Shown here: one piece after another, positions 25,041 through 33,505 of the stretch
Position numbering within the stretch: the first letter of the stretch is position 1
Layout of the letters: each line of letters begins with the position of its first letter
NCBI GenBank assembly: GCA_963843455.1
Contig: CAWJKE010000016.1
Span: 186,001-250,000 of the forward strand
DNA from: CAIQPS01 sp963843455
GTDB taxonomy: Bacteria > Actinomycetota > Thermoleophilia > RBG-16-64-13
Reading direction: 5' to 3'
Length of the DNA stretch: 64,000 nucleotides
Made by a program: the position numbers and the translations under genes
The notes under the pieces: generated by a model
The model's input: only the letters and a program-made list of their open reading frames with translations
What the model was told of the DNA's origin: nothing
The model's database searches: none

Positions 25041-27404
25041 CGCGGCGAGGTACTTACCAGCTTCAGCCTTCGCTCGCTCAGGGAGGCGGTCACCTCCAGG
25101 AGCTTGTCCGCGGTCACCGGACGCGAGAACAGGAAACCCTGCACTGCGTCGACGCCCAGCCGCAGCAGGCGCTGGGCCTGAGCGGAGGTCTCGACTCCCT
25201 CGGCCACCGTGGTGATCCCAAGAGACCTGGCCATGGCCACCACCGCCGCTATCAACGAAGCGTCCGCGGTGTCCTCGTCCACAAGACTGTCGACAAAGCT
25301 CTTGTCGATCTTCAGCATGGTCACCGGCAACCGCTTAAGGTAGGCCAGCGACGAGTACTCGGCGCCAAAGTCGTCAAGAGCCACGCCGACCCCCAGGCGC
25401 CTGAGTCTTCCCAGGATCGCGGCCGACGCAATGGGGTCCTGCATGGCCATGGACTCGGTCAGTTCGAGACACAGCGAAGACCCGGGAAGTCCGTGGATGG
25501 CCAGGAGATCCGCGACGCGATCCACGATACCGTCATCCCGCAGTTGCGCGCTGGAAAGGTTGACGGAAACGTAGATGTCCTCCATCTCGGGCGCATATCG
25601 ACACCACGCCGCGAGCTGACTCACGGCTTCTCCCATGACCCAGTTGCCGATCTCCGCGATCATCCCGCTGTCTTCGGCGAGAGGTATGAACTGGGCCGGG
25701 GGGAGCACGCCCCGAGTGGGGTGCGCCCAGCGTACGAGCGCTTCCATGCCTACGCTCGGCCCACGGGGCAGGCCGACGATCGGTTGGTACACGAGATGGA
25801 GTTGGCCCAGCGAGACGGCATTCCGCAGATCACGCTCCAGCTCGACCCGCTCCGAGATCTCATCGCGCATCGACTCGTCGAACACGGCGACCTTGTCGCG
25901 ACCGGCTTCCTTGGCCTGGTACATGGCGGTGTCCGCGTCGCGGACGAGCGCTTCCGCGGTGGCATGGGGATCGTCGCCCGACGCGAAGGCGAGTCCGACA
26001 CTCCCCGAGATGTAGAACTCGATCCCATTCAGGACGAAGGGATCCTTGAGACAGAGGCGGAGCCGGTTCGCCAGATCCATCGCTTCCGAAGTCGCCACCA
26101 CATGGTCCAGGAGGATCATGAACTCGTCACCGCCGATGCGGATCACGAGGTCGTCGGGCCTGACGTGAGACTGCAGACGCCTAGCTACCTCGATGAGGAG
26201 CTCGTCACCACGACCGTGGCCGAGCGTGTCGTTGACCAGCTTGAACCGGTCGAGATCCAAGAAGAGAAGGGCGACGTGGGTACCGTCTACGCGACCGCGC
26301 TCAAGCAGTCTCGAGAGGTGCTGTTCCATCATGCGGCGGTTGGGGAGGCCGGTCAACTCGTCGTGGTTAGCCTGGAACACGAGACGCGCCTCGGACTGGG
26401 CTGCGATGCGCAGTGCCTGGACTATTCGAAGAACGACGGCGGTGGTCAGCGCGAAGAACAGGACGAACATGACGATGCGGTCCGACGCCGTGAACAGGCG
26501 GTATTGAAGGGTGAGCAAGGCCGTGACCATCAGGGCTCCGGCCACCAGGGCGGCCCTGCCCGTCGAGCCGGTCCCGATGTGTCGAAGGACCGGGTTCCGT
26601 CAGTTTTCGCATCGAAGGATGGATGGCCATCGCCCCCGCGACCCAAGAAGGCGGCTGCATAGGGCAGGTCAAGCAGCCGCGTGGGAACATGCAGCAGGTT
26701 TATGTCGGCGAACATGTAGAGGCCATCGCCCACGAACATGAAGCTCATGGCGCCCACGCAGAGCCAGAACGCCGGGACACGCTTCCCGTCTGCGTTGAAC
26801 ACGATCCGGAGCGTCACCACCACCAGGAAGATGGACATCGAAGGGTAGGCGGTGAGAACGATCTTGACCAGGTTCGGCGCCTGCTGCTGCAAGAAGGACG
26901 GGCTCGACCACGAACGCCCAGGCAAGAGACGCGAGAGCGAGCGCGGCGATGAAGCCGTCCAGCACCACGCTCGTTTGGGCCGCCCCTCGCGCTCTGCTTC
27001 GTGAGAAGCCCAGGAGGCCTATCGCGAGGAGCGCGTAGGCCGGCAGGGCGAGGATGTCCGGAAGAAGAGACCGGGTCGCGGTGACATTCCCAAGGGTTTG
27101 GAGGGAGCCTCTCGCGGCCCCGTCGACGATGAAGAGCACGAACGCCATGGCCATGCACACCCACGGCCAGACCAGCGACGGCCGCCGGACGCTGACCGAC
27201 ACTATGAGCGCCGCTGTCGTGGCAATACCCAGCAACAGAAAGACCATCGACTCCAACTGAGGAAACAGCAGGCCGACGCGCGATAGCCAGCGTTCCGAAC
27301 AACAGGTAAACCGCCGTGGCGCGGTCCCCGGCGGAAGCCATCCACTTCTTGGGCGGCCCTGTTACCTTGGCGATGGAACTCTCAATTGTCCTGATAGTCT
27401 GCAT
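25037..27404 (-). pseudogene. Membrane-anchored GGDEF-EAL (diguanylate cyclase/phosphodiesterase) protein, four frameshifts
   Basis: With four extra bases removed (near 27275, 26900, 26637 and 26595) the frame gives 787 residues. The first roughly 290 form 8-9 hydrophobic helices. The GGDEF domain begins NHDELTGLPNRRMMEQ and has IGGDEFMILL as active-site loop (GGDEF intact). The EAL domain has MEALVRWAHPTRG (EAL intact), ELTESM, DDFGAEYSSL, LKIDKSFV and VAEGVET, all needed for c-di-GMP hydrolysis. Both domains lie in the undisturbed part (25037-26545), which by itself has a start and could still be translated. The role would be making and breaking cyclic di-GMP in response to a membrane signal. 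Confidence 0.8.
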
Positions 27405-27752
27405 GCCTCATGTCTCGGCAAGGAACCCGCTCGCGCTGGAGCCTGCCCCCTCAAAGTGGTGCACGTTTCTAGAATCGGTCAAAAGACAACAACGGTTGAG
27501 CAAAGGGTGAAGCGAGTGCCGGACGGAGGGCGTCTATCAGGCTGCCGGAGAGTGACGCTGCGCCGCTGGGATGCGCCGGTCGCGTGAGAGAAGGGCGCAG
27601 ACAGCGTGAATAGCAGCGCGATCTGCGCGGCCGAGGGCACCAGGGGCCATCCAGGGCTTCCAGGCATCCAACCCCTTCCTCATTGGCAGCGCTGTCTGAT
27701 TCCCGCGAGCTACTGGTAGGATGTGGGTTGGCTGGAACAGGTAGGGGCACAA
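27405..27752. other. Intergenic region, nothing recognised
   Basis: The 348 bases between the divergent GGDEF-EAL gene and the small gene at 27753 hold promoters for both directions. The open frames inside are Arg/Ser/Pro-rich and have no ribosome sites. No RNA or repeat was recognised. Confidence 0.45.
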
Positions 27753-28100
27753 ATGAAGGTTGAGCAGAACGGAGTGGAGACCTGCGAACTCGCGAGCAAC
27801 GGCGGGTTCGTTCTCGTACGCCTACCGGTCCGAGCCATGGGAGACTTGGAGAGGGCCAGGACCATCGTGCGCTATCAGGTCGGTGGCTTCCTCGGCCGGG
27901 AGACCGTCTGGCCTCTGGGCAGCGCGTATGAGGGAACCCTGAGCTTCCGCATTCCCCGTGAACTCTTTCGAGACCGGGAGCGCCTCATCCTAGAAGTGCT
28001 GCGCGCCGACGACCCCGCCCATCCTGAGACTCTGTGGGCCAGGCGCTACGAACTCCACTGGACCAACAGCACCCCGCGGATGGAGCCGGTTCCGGACTGA
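27753..28100 (+). CDS. Unknown small protein (115 aa)
   Basis: A 115-residue soluble protein with alternating strands: GFVLVRLPVRAMGD, TIVRYQVGGFLGRETVW, LSFRIPRELF and LILEVLRAD. The composition suggests a small beta-sandwich. GTAGGGG lies before the ATG at 27753, and an in-frame upstream GTG only adds ill-matched residues. I do not recognise the family. It stands alone between the degraded region and two tRNA genes. Confidence 0.6.
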   Translation: MKVEQNGVETCELASNGGFVLVRLPVRAMGDLERARTIVRYQVGGFLGRETVWPLGSAYEGTLSFRIPRELFRDRERLILEVLRADDPAHPETLWARRYELHWTNSTPRMEPVPD

Positions 28101-28138
28101 AAGCGCGAAAGAGGCCGTCGCGAAAGACGGGGTAGATA

Positions 28139-28210
<72 letters not shown>

Positions 28211-28285
28211 GTGCCGGTCATCTTACACCACTGCCCGCGCGCAAAAAAGCGATGAGCGCCGCGGCGACGCGAAGTGGACTGCAGG

Positions 28286-28358
28286 TGACCCGTACCGGAT
28301 TCGAACCGGTGATCTCCGCCGTGAGAGGGCGACGTCCTAACCGCTAGACGAACGGGCC
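28286..28358 (-). tRNA. tRNA-Glu(CTC)
   Basis: A 73-base cloverleaf: acceptor GGCCCGT/ACGGGTC, D arm GTCT...GGAC, anticodon loop CTCTCAC (anticodon CTC), and T arm ACCGG TTCGAAT CCGGT, with discriminator A. It follows the glutamyl-tRNA synthetase gene by 60 bases on the same strand, so enzyme and substrate may be co-transcribed. Confidence 0.95.
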
Positions 28359-28418
28359 GGGTGCCGGGTGCGAGTGCGTACTCTACTGAAGGCGCCCAGT
28401 AGTGTCAACCTTTGGCCA

Positions 28419-29888
28419 TCAGGGTTTGGCGATCGACTTGGCCGCTCTCAGGCGGGCCAAAGCGACTTCGCGGCCGAGCAGCGCGATCGATTCGAACAGG
28501 GGCAGAGAGACCGTGGCTCCGGCAACCGCCACCCGAGCCGCCTGAAACAATGCTTTGGGCTTCATACTCAGGGCCTCGGGAATCGCCCGGAGTGCCCCCT
28601 CGATCGCCTCAGGAATCCACTCATCAAGCGAGGCAAGCGCGGCGTAGATGGTGTTCAGCGCGAGTCCCGCCCCTTCCTTCGCCAGGATGCTCTCGGCTGC
28701 GGCCGGATCGATGACGATGTCCTTGACGAACAGGAACCGCACCATCGGCACGATCTCGGTCATGCGCTTGATGCGCTCCGAGACGAGTGGAGCGAGCACC
28801 AGAAGCCACTCGTAGCGGGCCTCGAGGTCGCTCGCGGAGGCGAGTCCCGCCTCTTGGAGCCAGGGGAACATTCGCGCCACGAACGCATCCGGCCCCATTT
28901 CCCGGATGTAGACGCCGTTGATCCATTCGAGTTTTTCAAAGTCGAAGATGGCCGGGCTCTTCGAGATCCGATCGAGCGAGAAGTGCGTCTTCATGACCTC
29001 GGAAGAAAAGACCGTGGTCTCCCCGTCGAGGGACCAGCCAAGCAAGGCCAGATAGTTGAGCAGGGCCTCGGGTAGGAACCCGTCGTCATGAAACGCTTCC
29101 ACGGACGTCGCCCCGTGGCGCTTGGAAAGCTTCCTGCCGTCGGCCCCCCAGATCATCGAAAGATGGGCGAAGACCGGCGCGGGGTGGCCCAGGGCCTCGT
29201 AGACGAGGATCTGAAGCGGTGTGTTGGTGAGGTGATCGTCGCCCCGAATGACGTGGGTTATGCGCATCTGGGCGTCGTCGACCACGGTCGCGAAGTTGTA
29301 GGTGGGAGTTCCGTCGCCGCGTGCGAGCACGAAATCATCCATGGCGCTGGCCGGGAAGACCGTTTCGCCGCGAACCTGGTCGTCGACGACGATGTCACCC
29401 CTATCTGCCGGCACCGCCAGCCGCCAAACATGGGGCTCCCCAGCGGCAAGATGCGCGGCAACGGTAGCGGCGTCCAGTCGTCGACAACTCCTGTCGTAAC
29501 CAAGCACACCTTCGGCGGCGCGAGCGGCCACCCGCTTGGCCTCGAGTTCCTCGGCGGAGCAGAAGCACGGATAGGCGCTGCCCGTGGTCTTCATGTGCTC
29601 CAGGGCTGCCGTGTAGTTCTGAGACCTCTGCGTTTGGAAGTAGGGACCCACCGGCCCGCCGACCTCGGGGCCTTCGTCCCAGTCTATCCCCAACCATTCC
29701 AGGGAGCGGAGTATCTGGGCGGTGTTCTGCGCGGTCGAGCGTTCGGGGTCGGTGTCGTCGATGCGCAGGATGAATGTACCGCCGTTGCGGCGGGCGAACG
29801 CCCAGTTGTATATGGCCGTCCGGGCGCCGCCGACGTGCAGGGCGCCGGTAGGACTGGGGGCGAACCGAACCCGCACGGGGTTGGGCAT
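28419..29888 (-). CDS. gltX: Glutamyl-tRNA synthetase
   Basis: A 489-residue class-I aminoacyl-tRNA synthetase. The start VRFAPSPTGALHVGGARTA holds the HIGH-type motif, and GRKLSKRHGAT (near residue 253) the KMSKS-type motif. LRIDDTDPERST and the C-terminal anticodon-binding helical region are standard. It charges tRNA-Glu, or both tRNA-Glu and tRNA-Gln if the organism uses the transamidation route. The cognate tRNA-Glu gene lies immediately downstream. A short dispersed repeat and a strong hairpin separate it from the liv operon. Confidence 0.97.
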   Translation of the reverse strand: MPNPVRVRFAPSPTGALHVGGARTAIYNWAFARRNGGTFILRIDDTDPERSTAQNTAQILRSLEWLGIDWDEGPEVGGPVGPYFQTQRSQNYTAALEHMKTTGSAYPCFCSAEELEAKRVAARAAEGVLGYDRSCRRLDAATVAAHLAAGEPHVWRLAVPADRGDIVVDDQVRGETVFPASAMDDFVLARGDGTPTYNFATVVDDAQMRITHVIRGDDHLTNTPLQILVYEALGHPAPVFAHLSMIWGADGRKLSKRHGATSVEAFHDDGFLPEALLNYLALLGWSLDGETTVFSSEVMKTHFSLDRISKSPAIFDFEKLEWINGVYIREMGPDAFVARMFPWLQEAGLASASDLEARYEWLLVLAPLVSERIKRMTEIVPMVRFLFVKDIVIDPAAAESILAKEGAGLALNTIYAALASLDEWIPEAIEGALRAIPEALSMKPKALFQAARVAVAGATVSLPLFESIALLGREVALARLRAAKSIAKP

Positions 29889-29921
29889 GGGATCCTTCCT
29901 TGTTCTCTGGCAAGACTCCTC

Positions 29922-29990
29922 AGCAAGTGTCGCACAGGTGCCGGAGCCCCGTCCCGGAGTGTCAAGTACCTACCGGTGCTCAAGTCCCAA
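29922..29990. repeat. Dispersed repeat, copy 1
   Basis: This stretch shares most of about 45 bases with 41458-41537, including CAGGTGC-GGAGCC, CGTCCC and AGTGTCA followed by ACCTACCGG. Both copies sit in intergenic DNA near tRNA genes. The translated frame of both gives a VAQV-EPRP-V-S-TYR pattern, although neither copy is a complete gene. Origin unknown. Confidence 0.55.
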
Positions 29991-30034
29991 CGTGCACAGA
30001 GAGCGCGTGGACGGGAGCGTGCCGGCAAGAACAA

Positions 30035-30060
30035 GGGGGGGTTCCCGTGGGAACCCCCCC
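30035..30060 (-). terminator. Strong GC hairpin downstream of livK (likely terminator)
   Basis: A perfect 12-bp inverted repeat (seven G, then TTCCC, and its complement), with two bases between the arms, lies 28 bases after the livK stop. On the minus strand it is followed by CTTGTTCTTG; on the plus strand by TTTAT. It probably ends the liv operon transcript. The tail is only partly T-rich. Confidence 0.65.
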
Positions 30061-30088
30061 TTTATAGATCTTTATCTTCCAGGAACCG

Positions 30089-31459
30089 CTATTTCTTCGC
30101 AGCCGGTAGGATGTTCTGCAGCGGGAACGAACCGATCTCAACGATCGCCGCGTTCTGAACCTGCTGGATCCGCACCGCATCTACGCCTTGAACGTCACCT
30201 TCGCCGTAGGTCAACGGGGAAATGGTGATGCCGCCGGTGCTCATATCTTTGATCTGCTTATAACCTGCCAGTACATCGGCGGACGTCAGTTTGGCAGGAT
30301 CGACCGCCATGCTGGCCAGTCGCAGAGCCTCCACTTGGGTCATGGCCTCGATCACGCCGTCCAGGTACATGACGTTCCCGTTCTTCTTGTCCTTCCTGTA
30401 CGTCTCCTGCAGCAGGTTGGCGAAGGCAATACCGTCGTTCTGGGCATCCAGAGCGCAGAAGTCGCCGGCGACTACTACCCCGTTGCCGGTCGCACCCATG
30501 TCGGGCAGGAAGATCTGGAGGTGGGCCGGATTGCCGAAGGCGAACGTGATGTTGTACGCAAGACCGGGACCCATTCCCAGACGGACGGCTTCCCCGATCG
30601 TCGGTTGAGTGCCTGCATTGATCATGACGCCGAGCGTAAGATCGACCTTGTTATCCTTCAGCCAGGCCAGCTGGGTGGTCGGAGGAGCGGTGGGAACCAT
30701 CGGCACGAACTGGGCGCCTACGAATTCGTAGCCGATTTTTTCCAGATACGCCTTCATTTCAGGAATATCTATGTTCCGACCTAGGGTGCTGTCGGCGGTC
30801 AAATAGGCGACTCTCGGCTTGCGGCTCGTGTCGGTCCAGCTCTTCATGAACCATTCCGCCACGGCGGCCATTTGATCGGTGTATATGGGAGCGTTTGTGA
30901 ATATGTTACCGACCGGACTGAGGTACGCAGGCGACGTGGACTGGCTGGTCGCGCCGATACCGTCTTGAACCAGCTTGTCCTTCAGCGCCATGCCTTCCGG
31001 GGACCCGCTGACCCTCTCCACTAGCAGACCTTTGGACTTCAAGTCATCGTAAATGGTAAGGGCCTTCTCGGGTGCGAGGGCATCGTCGGCCCATAGCAGT
31101 TCGAATGTGATATTTGCCGGGACGACCTTGTCGGTAGACCAAGGCGCGAGAATCTTATTGTCGTTCACATACTTGACATAGTCCTCGAAGCCGGCCAGCA
31201 CAGCCGCGGTGTCTTCGGCATAGGCCCCAGTCAGCGCGAAGGTGCCACCGACGTACAAGGTGACCGGTTGGCCGACCGTCGTGGCGGTAGTGGCCGCAGT
31301 CGTGGCGCTGCCCCCGGCCGTCGTCGCTGTGCCGGCAGCGGTCGTCGTGGGAGCCACGGCAGCGGTGGTAGTGGTCGCCTCAGTTCCGCCGCACGCCACC
31401 AACAAGGGAAGCGCCAGGAGTACGATCACCACCATACTCAGAATCAGGATTCTCTTCAT
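30089..31459 (-). CDS. livK: Branched-chain-amino-acid-type ABC transporter substrate-binding lipoprotein
   Basis: A 456-residue exported lipoprotein. A signal peptide is followed by the lipobox LLVAC (Cys near residue 22), then a Thr/Ala/Gly-rich tether to about residue 65. The mature part is a type-I periplasmic-binding fold: VTLYVGGTFALTGAYAEDTA, DDALAPEKALTIYDDL, and RVAYLTADSTLGRNID between the lobes. Such proteins bind branched amino acids, amides, or aromatic and aliphatic acids. The acyl-CoA synthetase gene inside the operon argues for a carboxylic acid ligand, which is inference. It is the last gene of the six-gene minus-strand operon and is followed by a strong hairpin. Confidence 0.93.
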   Translation of the reverse strand: MKRILILSMVVIVLLALPLLVACGGTEATTTTAAVAPTTTAAGTATTAGGSATTAATTATTVGQPVTLYVGGTFALTGAYAEDTAAVLAGFEDYVKYVNDNKILAPWSTDKVVPANITFELLWADDALAPEKALTIYDDLKSKGLLVERVSGSPEGMALKDKLVQDGIGATSQSTSPAYLSPVGNIFTNAPIYTDQMAAVAEWFMKSWTDTSRKPRVAYLTADSTLGRNIDIPEMKAYLEKIGYEFVGAQFVPMVPTAPPTTQLAWLKDNKVDLTLGVMINAGTQPTIGEAVRLGMGPGLAYNITFAFGNPAHLQIFLPDMGATGNGVVVAGDFCALDAQNDGIAFANLLQETYRKDKKNGNVMYLDGVIEAMTQVEALRLASMAVDPAKLTSADVLAGYKQIKDMSTGGITISPLTYGEGDVQGVDAVRIQQVQNAAIVEIGSFPLQNILPAAKK

Positions 31460-31573
31460 CTCTCAACCCCTCTCAAGTGTTGTCCACATCTGTTGCTCGA
31501 AGCATATGCCCGTATCGAATTTCCGCACCTCCTCGCAGAGACCGTTTCCCCATCCGTCACCGTTTAGCCAGTG

Positions 31574-32611
31574 CTAGAACGGCCAGAGTTGGTAGTAGTT
31601 CTTGAGGCGTTCGACTATGTGACTGATGCCGCGGGGAGCGAATATCAGGAAAAGGATGATCGCCAAACTGGGGAGGATAAGGCCCAACGCGACAGCGGCT
31701 TGGGGGTTCAGGACACCCTCCAGCATAGGCCCCAGCTTGATGGACAGTTGCTGCAGCAGCTTTATAGCCACCACTCCGTAGATGACCCCGGAGACACTGC
31801 CCATGCCGCCGATGATCAACATCCCCAGGAACCAGACTGAATCGAAGAACGGGAATTGCTCCACATTGGCGAAGGAGAAGAACTCCACGGACAACGCGCC
31901 GCCGATTCCCGCAAATACGCACCCGATGAAGAACGCCTGAAGCTTATAGGTCCAGAGGTTTACCCCCATCACCTCGGCCGCCAGATCGTTGTCGCGAATA
32001 GCGACAAAGGCCCGCCCGGACCGGGTACGCAAGATATTCTTGGCAACGACCGTGGCGAGCACGGCCAGCACGATGACCAGGTAGAAGAAGGTGGCCTTCC
32101 CCTCGAGCGAGAGCCCAAACAGCTCGGCCGGTGGCAACGCCAAGCCCTCGGTGCCTCCGGTCAAGCCTCGAAACTGCAGTATCAGCCAGTGAATTATGAA
32201 ATAGGCTGCCACCGTGGACATGATCAGGTAGAAGCCCTTGATCCTCAGGGAAGGCAGACCGAAGATGATGCCTACCATGCCCGCGATCAACCCGGAGATC
32301 GGAAGAGCGGCCGCGAACGGCAGCCCTACTTTGGAGCACAGGATGGCCATGGCATAGCCACCCACCATCATGAAGGCTGAATGTCCCAGCGATACAAGAC
32401 CGCAATTGCCGGTCAGGATATTGAGGCCATGGACGCTGATAATGGTGATCCCCATGAGAGTCGCGAGAGTCAGGGTGGAGTTCGAGGCCCATTGGGGGAT
32501 GGTGAAGAGAAAGACCATGAGTATCGCCATGAAGAGCCATTGCGCTTTGGTGCGAACGAGGGCCATGTCCTGGTCGTAGCTTTGCGCGAAGGTGCCGCTC
32601 GGTAGTCTCAT
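31574..32611 (-). CDS. livM: ABC transporter permease, LivM type
   Basis: A 345-residue inner-membrane protein with about ten helices. LivM family blocks are visible: ILTGNCGLVSLGHSAFMMVGGY, LPSLRIKGFYLIMSTVAAYFI, and the ATPase-coupling segment RTRSGRAFVAIRDNDLAAEVMGVN, followed by FIGCVFAGIGGALS. It pairs with LivH to form the channel. The start is ATG 32611, 3 bases after the livH stop. The N-terminal 15 residues are polar and could be optional. Confidence 0.95.
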   Translation of the reverse strand: MRLPSGTFAQSYDQDMALVRTKAQWLFMAILMVFLFTIPQWASNSTLTLATLMGITIISVHGLNILTGNCGLVSLGHSAFMMVGGYAMAILCSKVGLPFAAALPISGLIAGMVGIIFGLPSLRIKGFYLIMSTVAAYFIIHWLILQFRGLTGGTEGLALPPAELFGLSLEGKATFFYLVIVLAVLATVVAKNILRTRSGRAFVAIRDNDLAAEVMGVNLWTYKLQAFFIGCVFAGIGGALSVEFFSFANVEQFPFFDSVWFLGMLIIGGMGSVSGVIYGVVAIKLLQQLSIKLGPMLEGVLNPQAAVALGLILPSLAIILFLIFAPRGISHIVERLKNYYQLWPF

Positions 32612-32614
32612 GCG

Positions 32615-33505
32615 CTACACCCTCTCGATTCTCTTCAACCCGAAAAGTCCGTGCGGCTTGAAGATAAGCACGGCCATGATGACCAAGAACGGGAAGACAG
32701 TGGCCAGCCCTCCTCCGGAAGGCATCAACGGGTCCAGATAGCCCGCCGCCAGATTCTCCGAGACTCCCAGGATGATGCCGGCGATGATGGCGCCGCCGAT
32801 GGAATCAAGCCCGCCCAGGATGACTACCGCGAGCGCCTTCAGACCCACATCGGCCAGCGGTGGCGAAACTCCGGAGACGCCGCCGAGCAAGACGCCCGCG
32901 ACTACTCCCACCACACAGGCGATGACCCAGACAAGGGCATACACCATGGTGGCTCGGATGCCGAGACTGCGGGTGACCTGCTCATCCTCTGCGGTGGCCC
33001 GCATGGCCAGCCCCATCTTCGTAAAGCGGAATATGGCAAGGAGGATGACCACCACAATGCCCGAAACGATCAGTCCCAGCAGGGACGAAGGTGGAATGGA
33101 GATATTACCAATTTGCAGGCTGATCTCCGGCAACACGTCGTGGTACGTCACATACGCACCCCCCCAGCCCAACATGGCGATCCCCTCCATGATGCCGGCC
33201 AGGGCGATGGTCATCATGACGATGGCGAGAGCGGGCTGGCCCAGCAGCGGACGCAGAGCCAAGCGCTCGATGACCAGACCCATCACTACCGCCACCGCGA
33301 CGGAGGCGATGATGGCCGCCCAGACGGGCATATGGAGAGTCACCAGGAAGGTGTAGCCCAGGTACCCACCCAGCATGACTATCTGCCCCTGAGCAATGTT
33401 AAACGCGCCCGAGCACTTGAAGATAACCACAAATCCAAGGGCTATGAGGGCGTACATCATGCCCAAAGAGAATCCGGTGACGACCAGCTGAAGGAAGAAA
33501 GTCAT
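32615..33505 (-). CDS. livH: ABC transporter permease, LivH type
   Basis: A 296-residue membrane protein with eight or so helices. LivH hallmarks are FSLGMMYALIALGFVVIFK, FNIAQGQIVMLGGYLGY, the coupling segment RFTKMGLAMRATAEDEQVTRSLGI, and GLKALAVVILGGLDSIGGAIIAG. It forms the heterodimeric channel with LivM. It overlaps the acyl-CoA synthetase stop by 4 bases and is followed by livM after 3 bases, so translation is tightly coupled. Confidence 0.95.
   Translation of the reverse strand: MTFFLQLVVTGFSLGMMYALIALGFVVIFKCSGAFNIAQGQIVMLGGYLGYTFLVTLHMPVWAAIIASVAVAVVMGLVIERLALRPLLGQPALAIVMMTIALAGIMEGIAMLGWGGAYVTYHDVLPEISLQIGNISIPPSSLLGLIVSGIVVVILLAIFRFTKMGLAMRATAEDEQVTRSLGIRATMVYALVWVIACVVGVVAGVLLGGVSGVSPPLADVGLKALAVVILGGLDSIGGAIIAGIILGVSENLAAGYLDPLMPSGGGLATVFPFLVIMAVLIFKPHGLFGLKRIERV

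Noticed and set aside
28240..28285. Terminator between tRNA-Glu and tRNA-Lys(CTT)
   Set aside because: A run of six T on the minus strand follows GC-rich sequence, but no clean hairpin precedes it, so it was not annotated.
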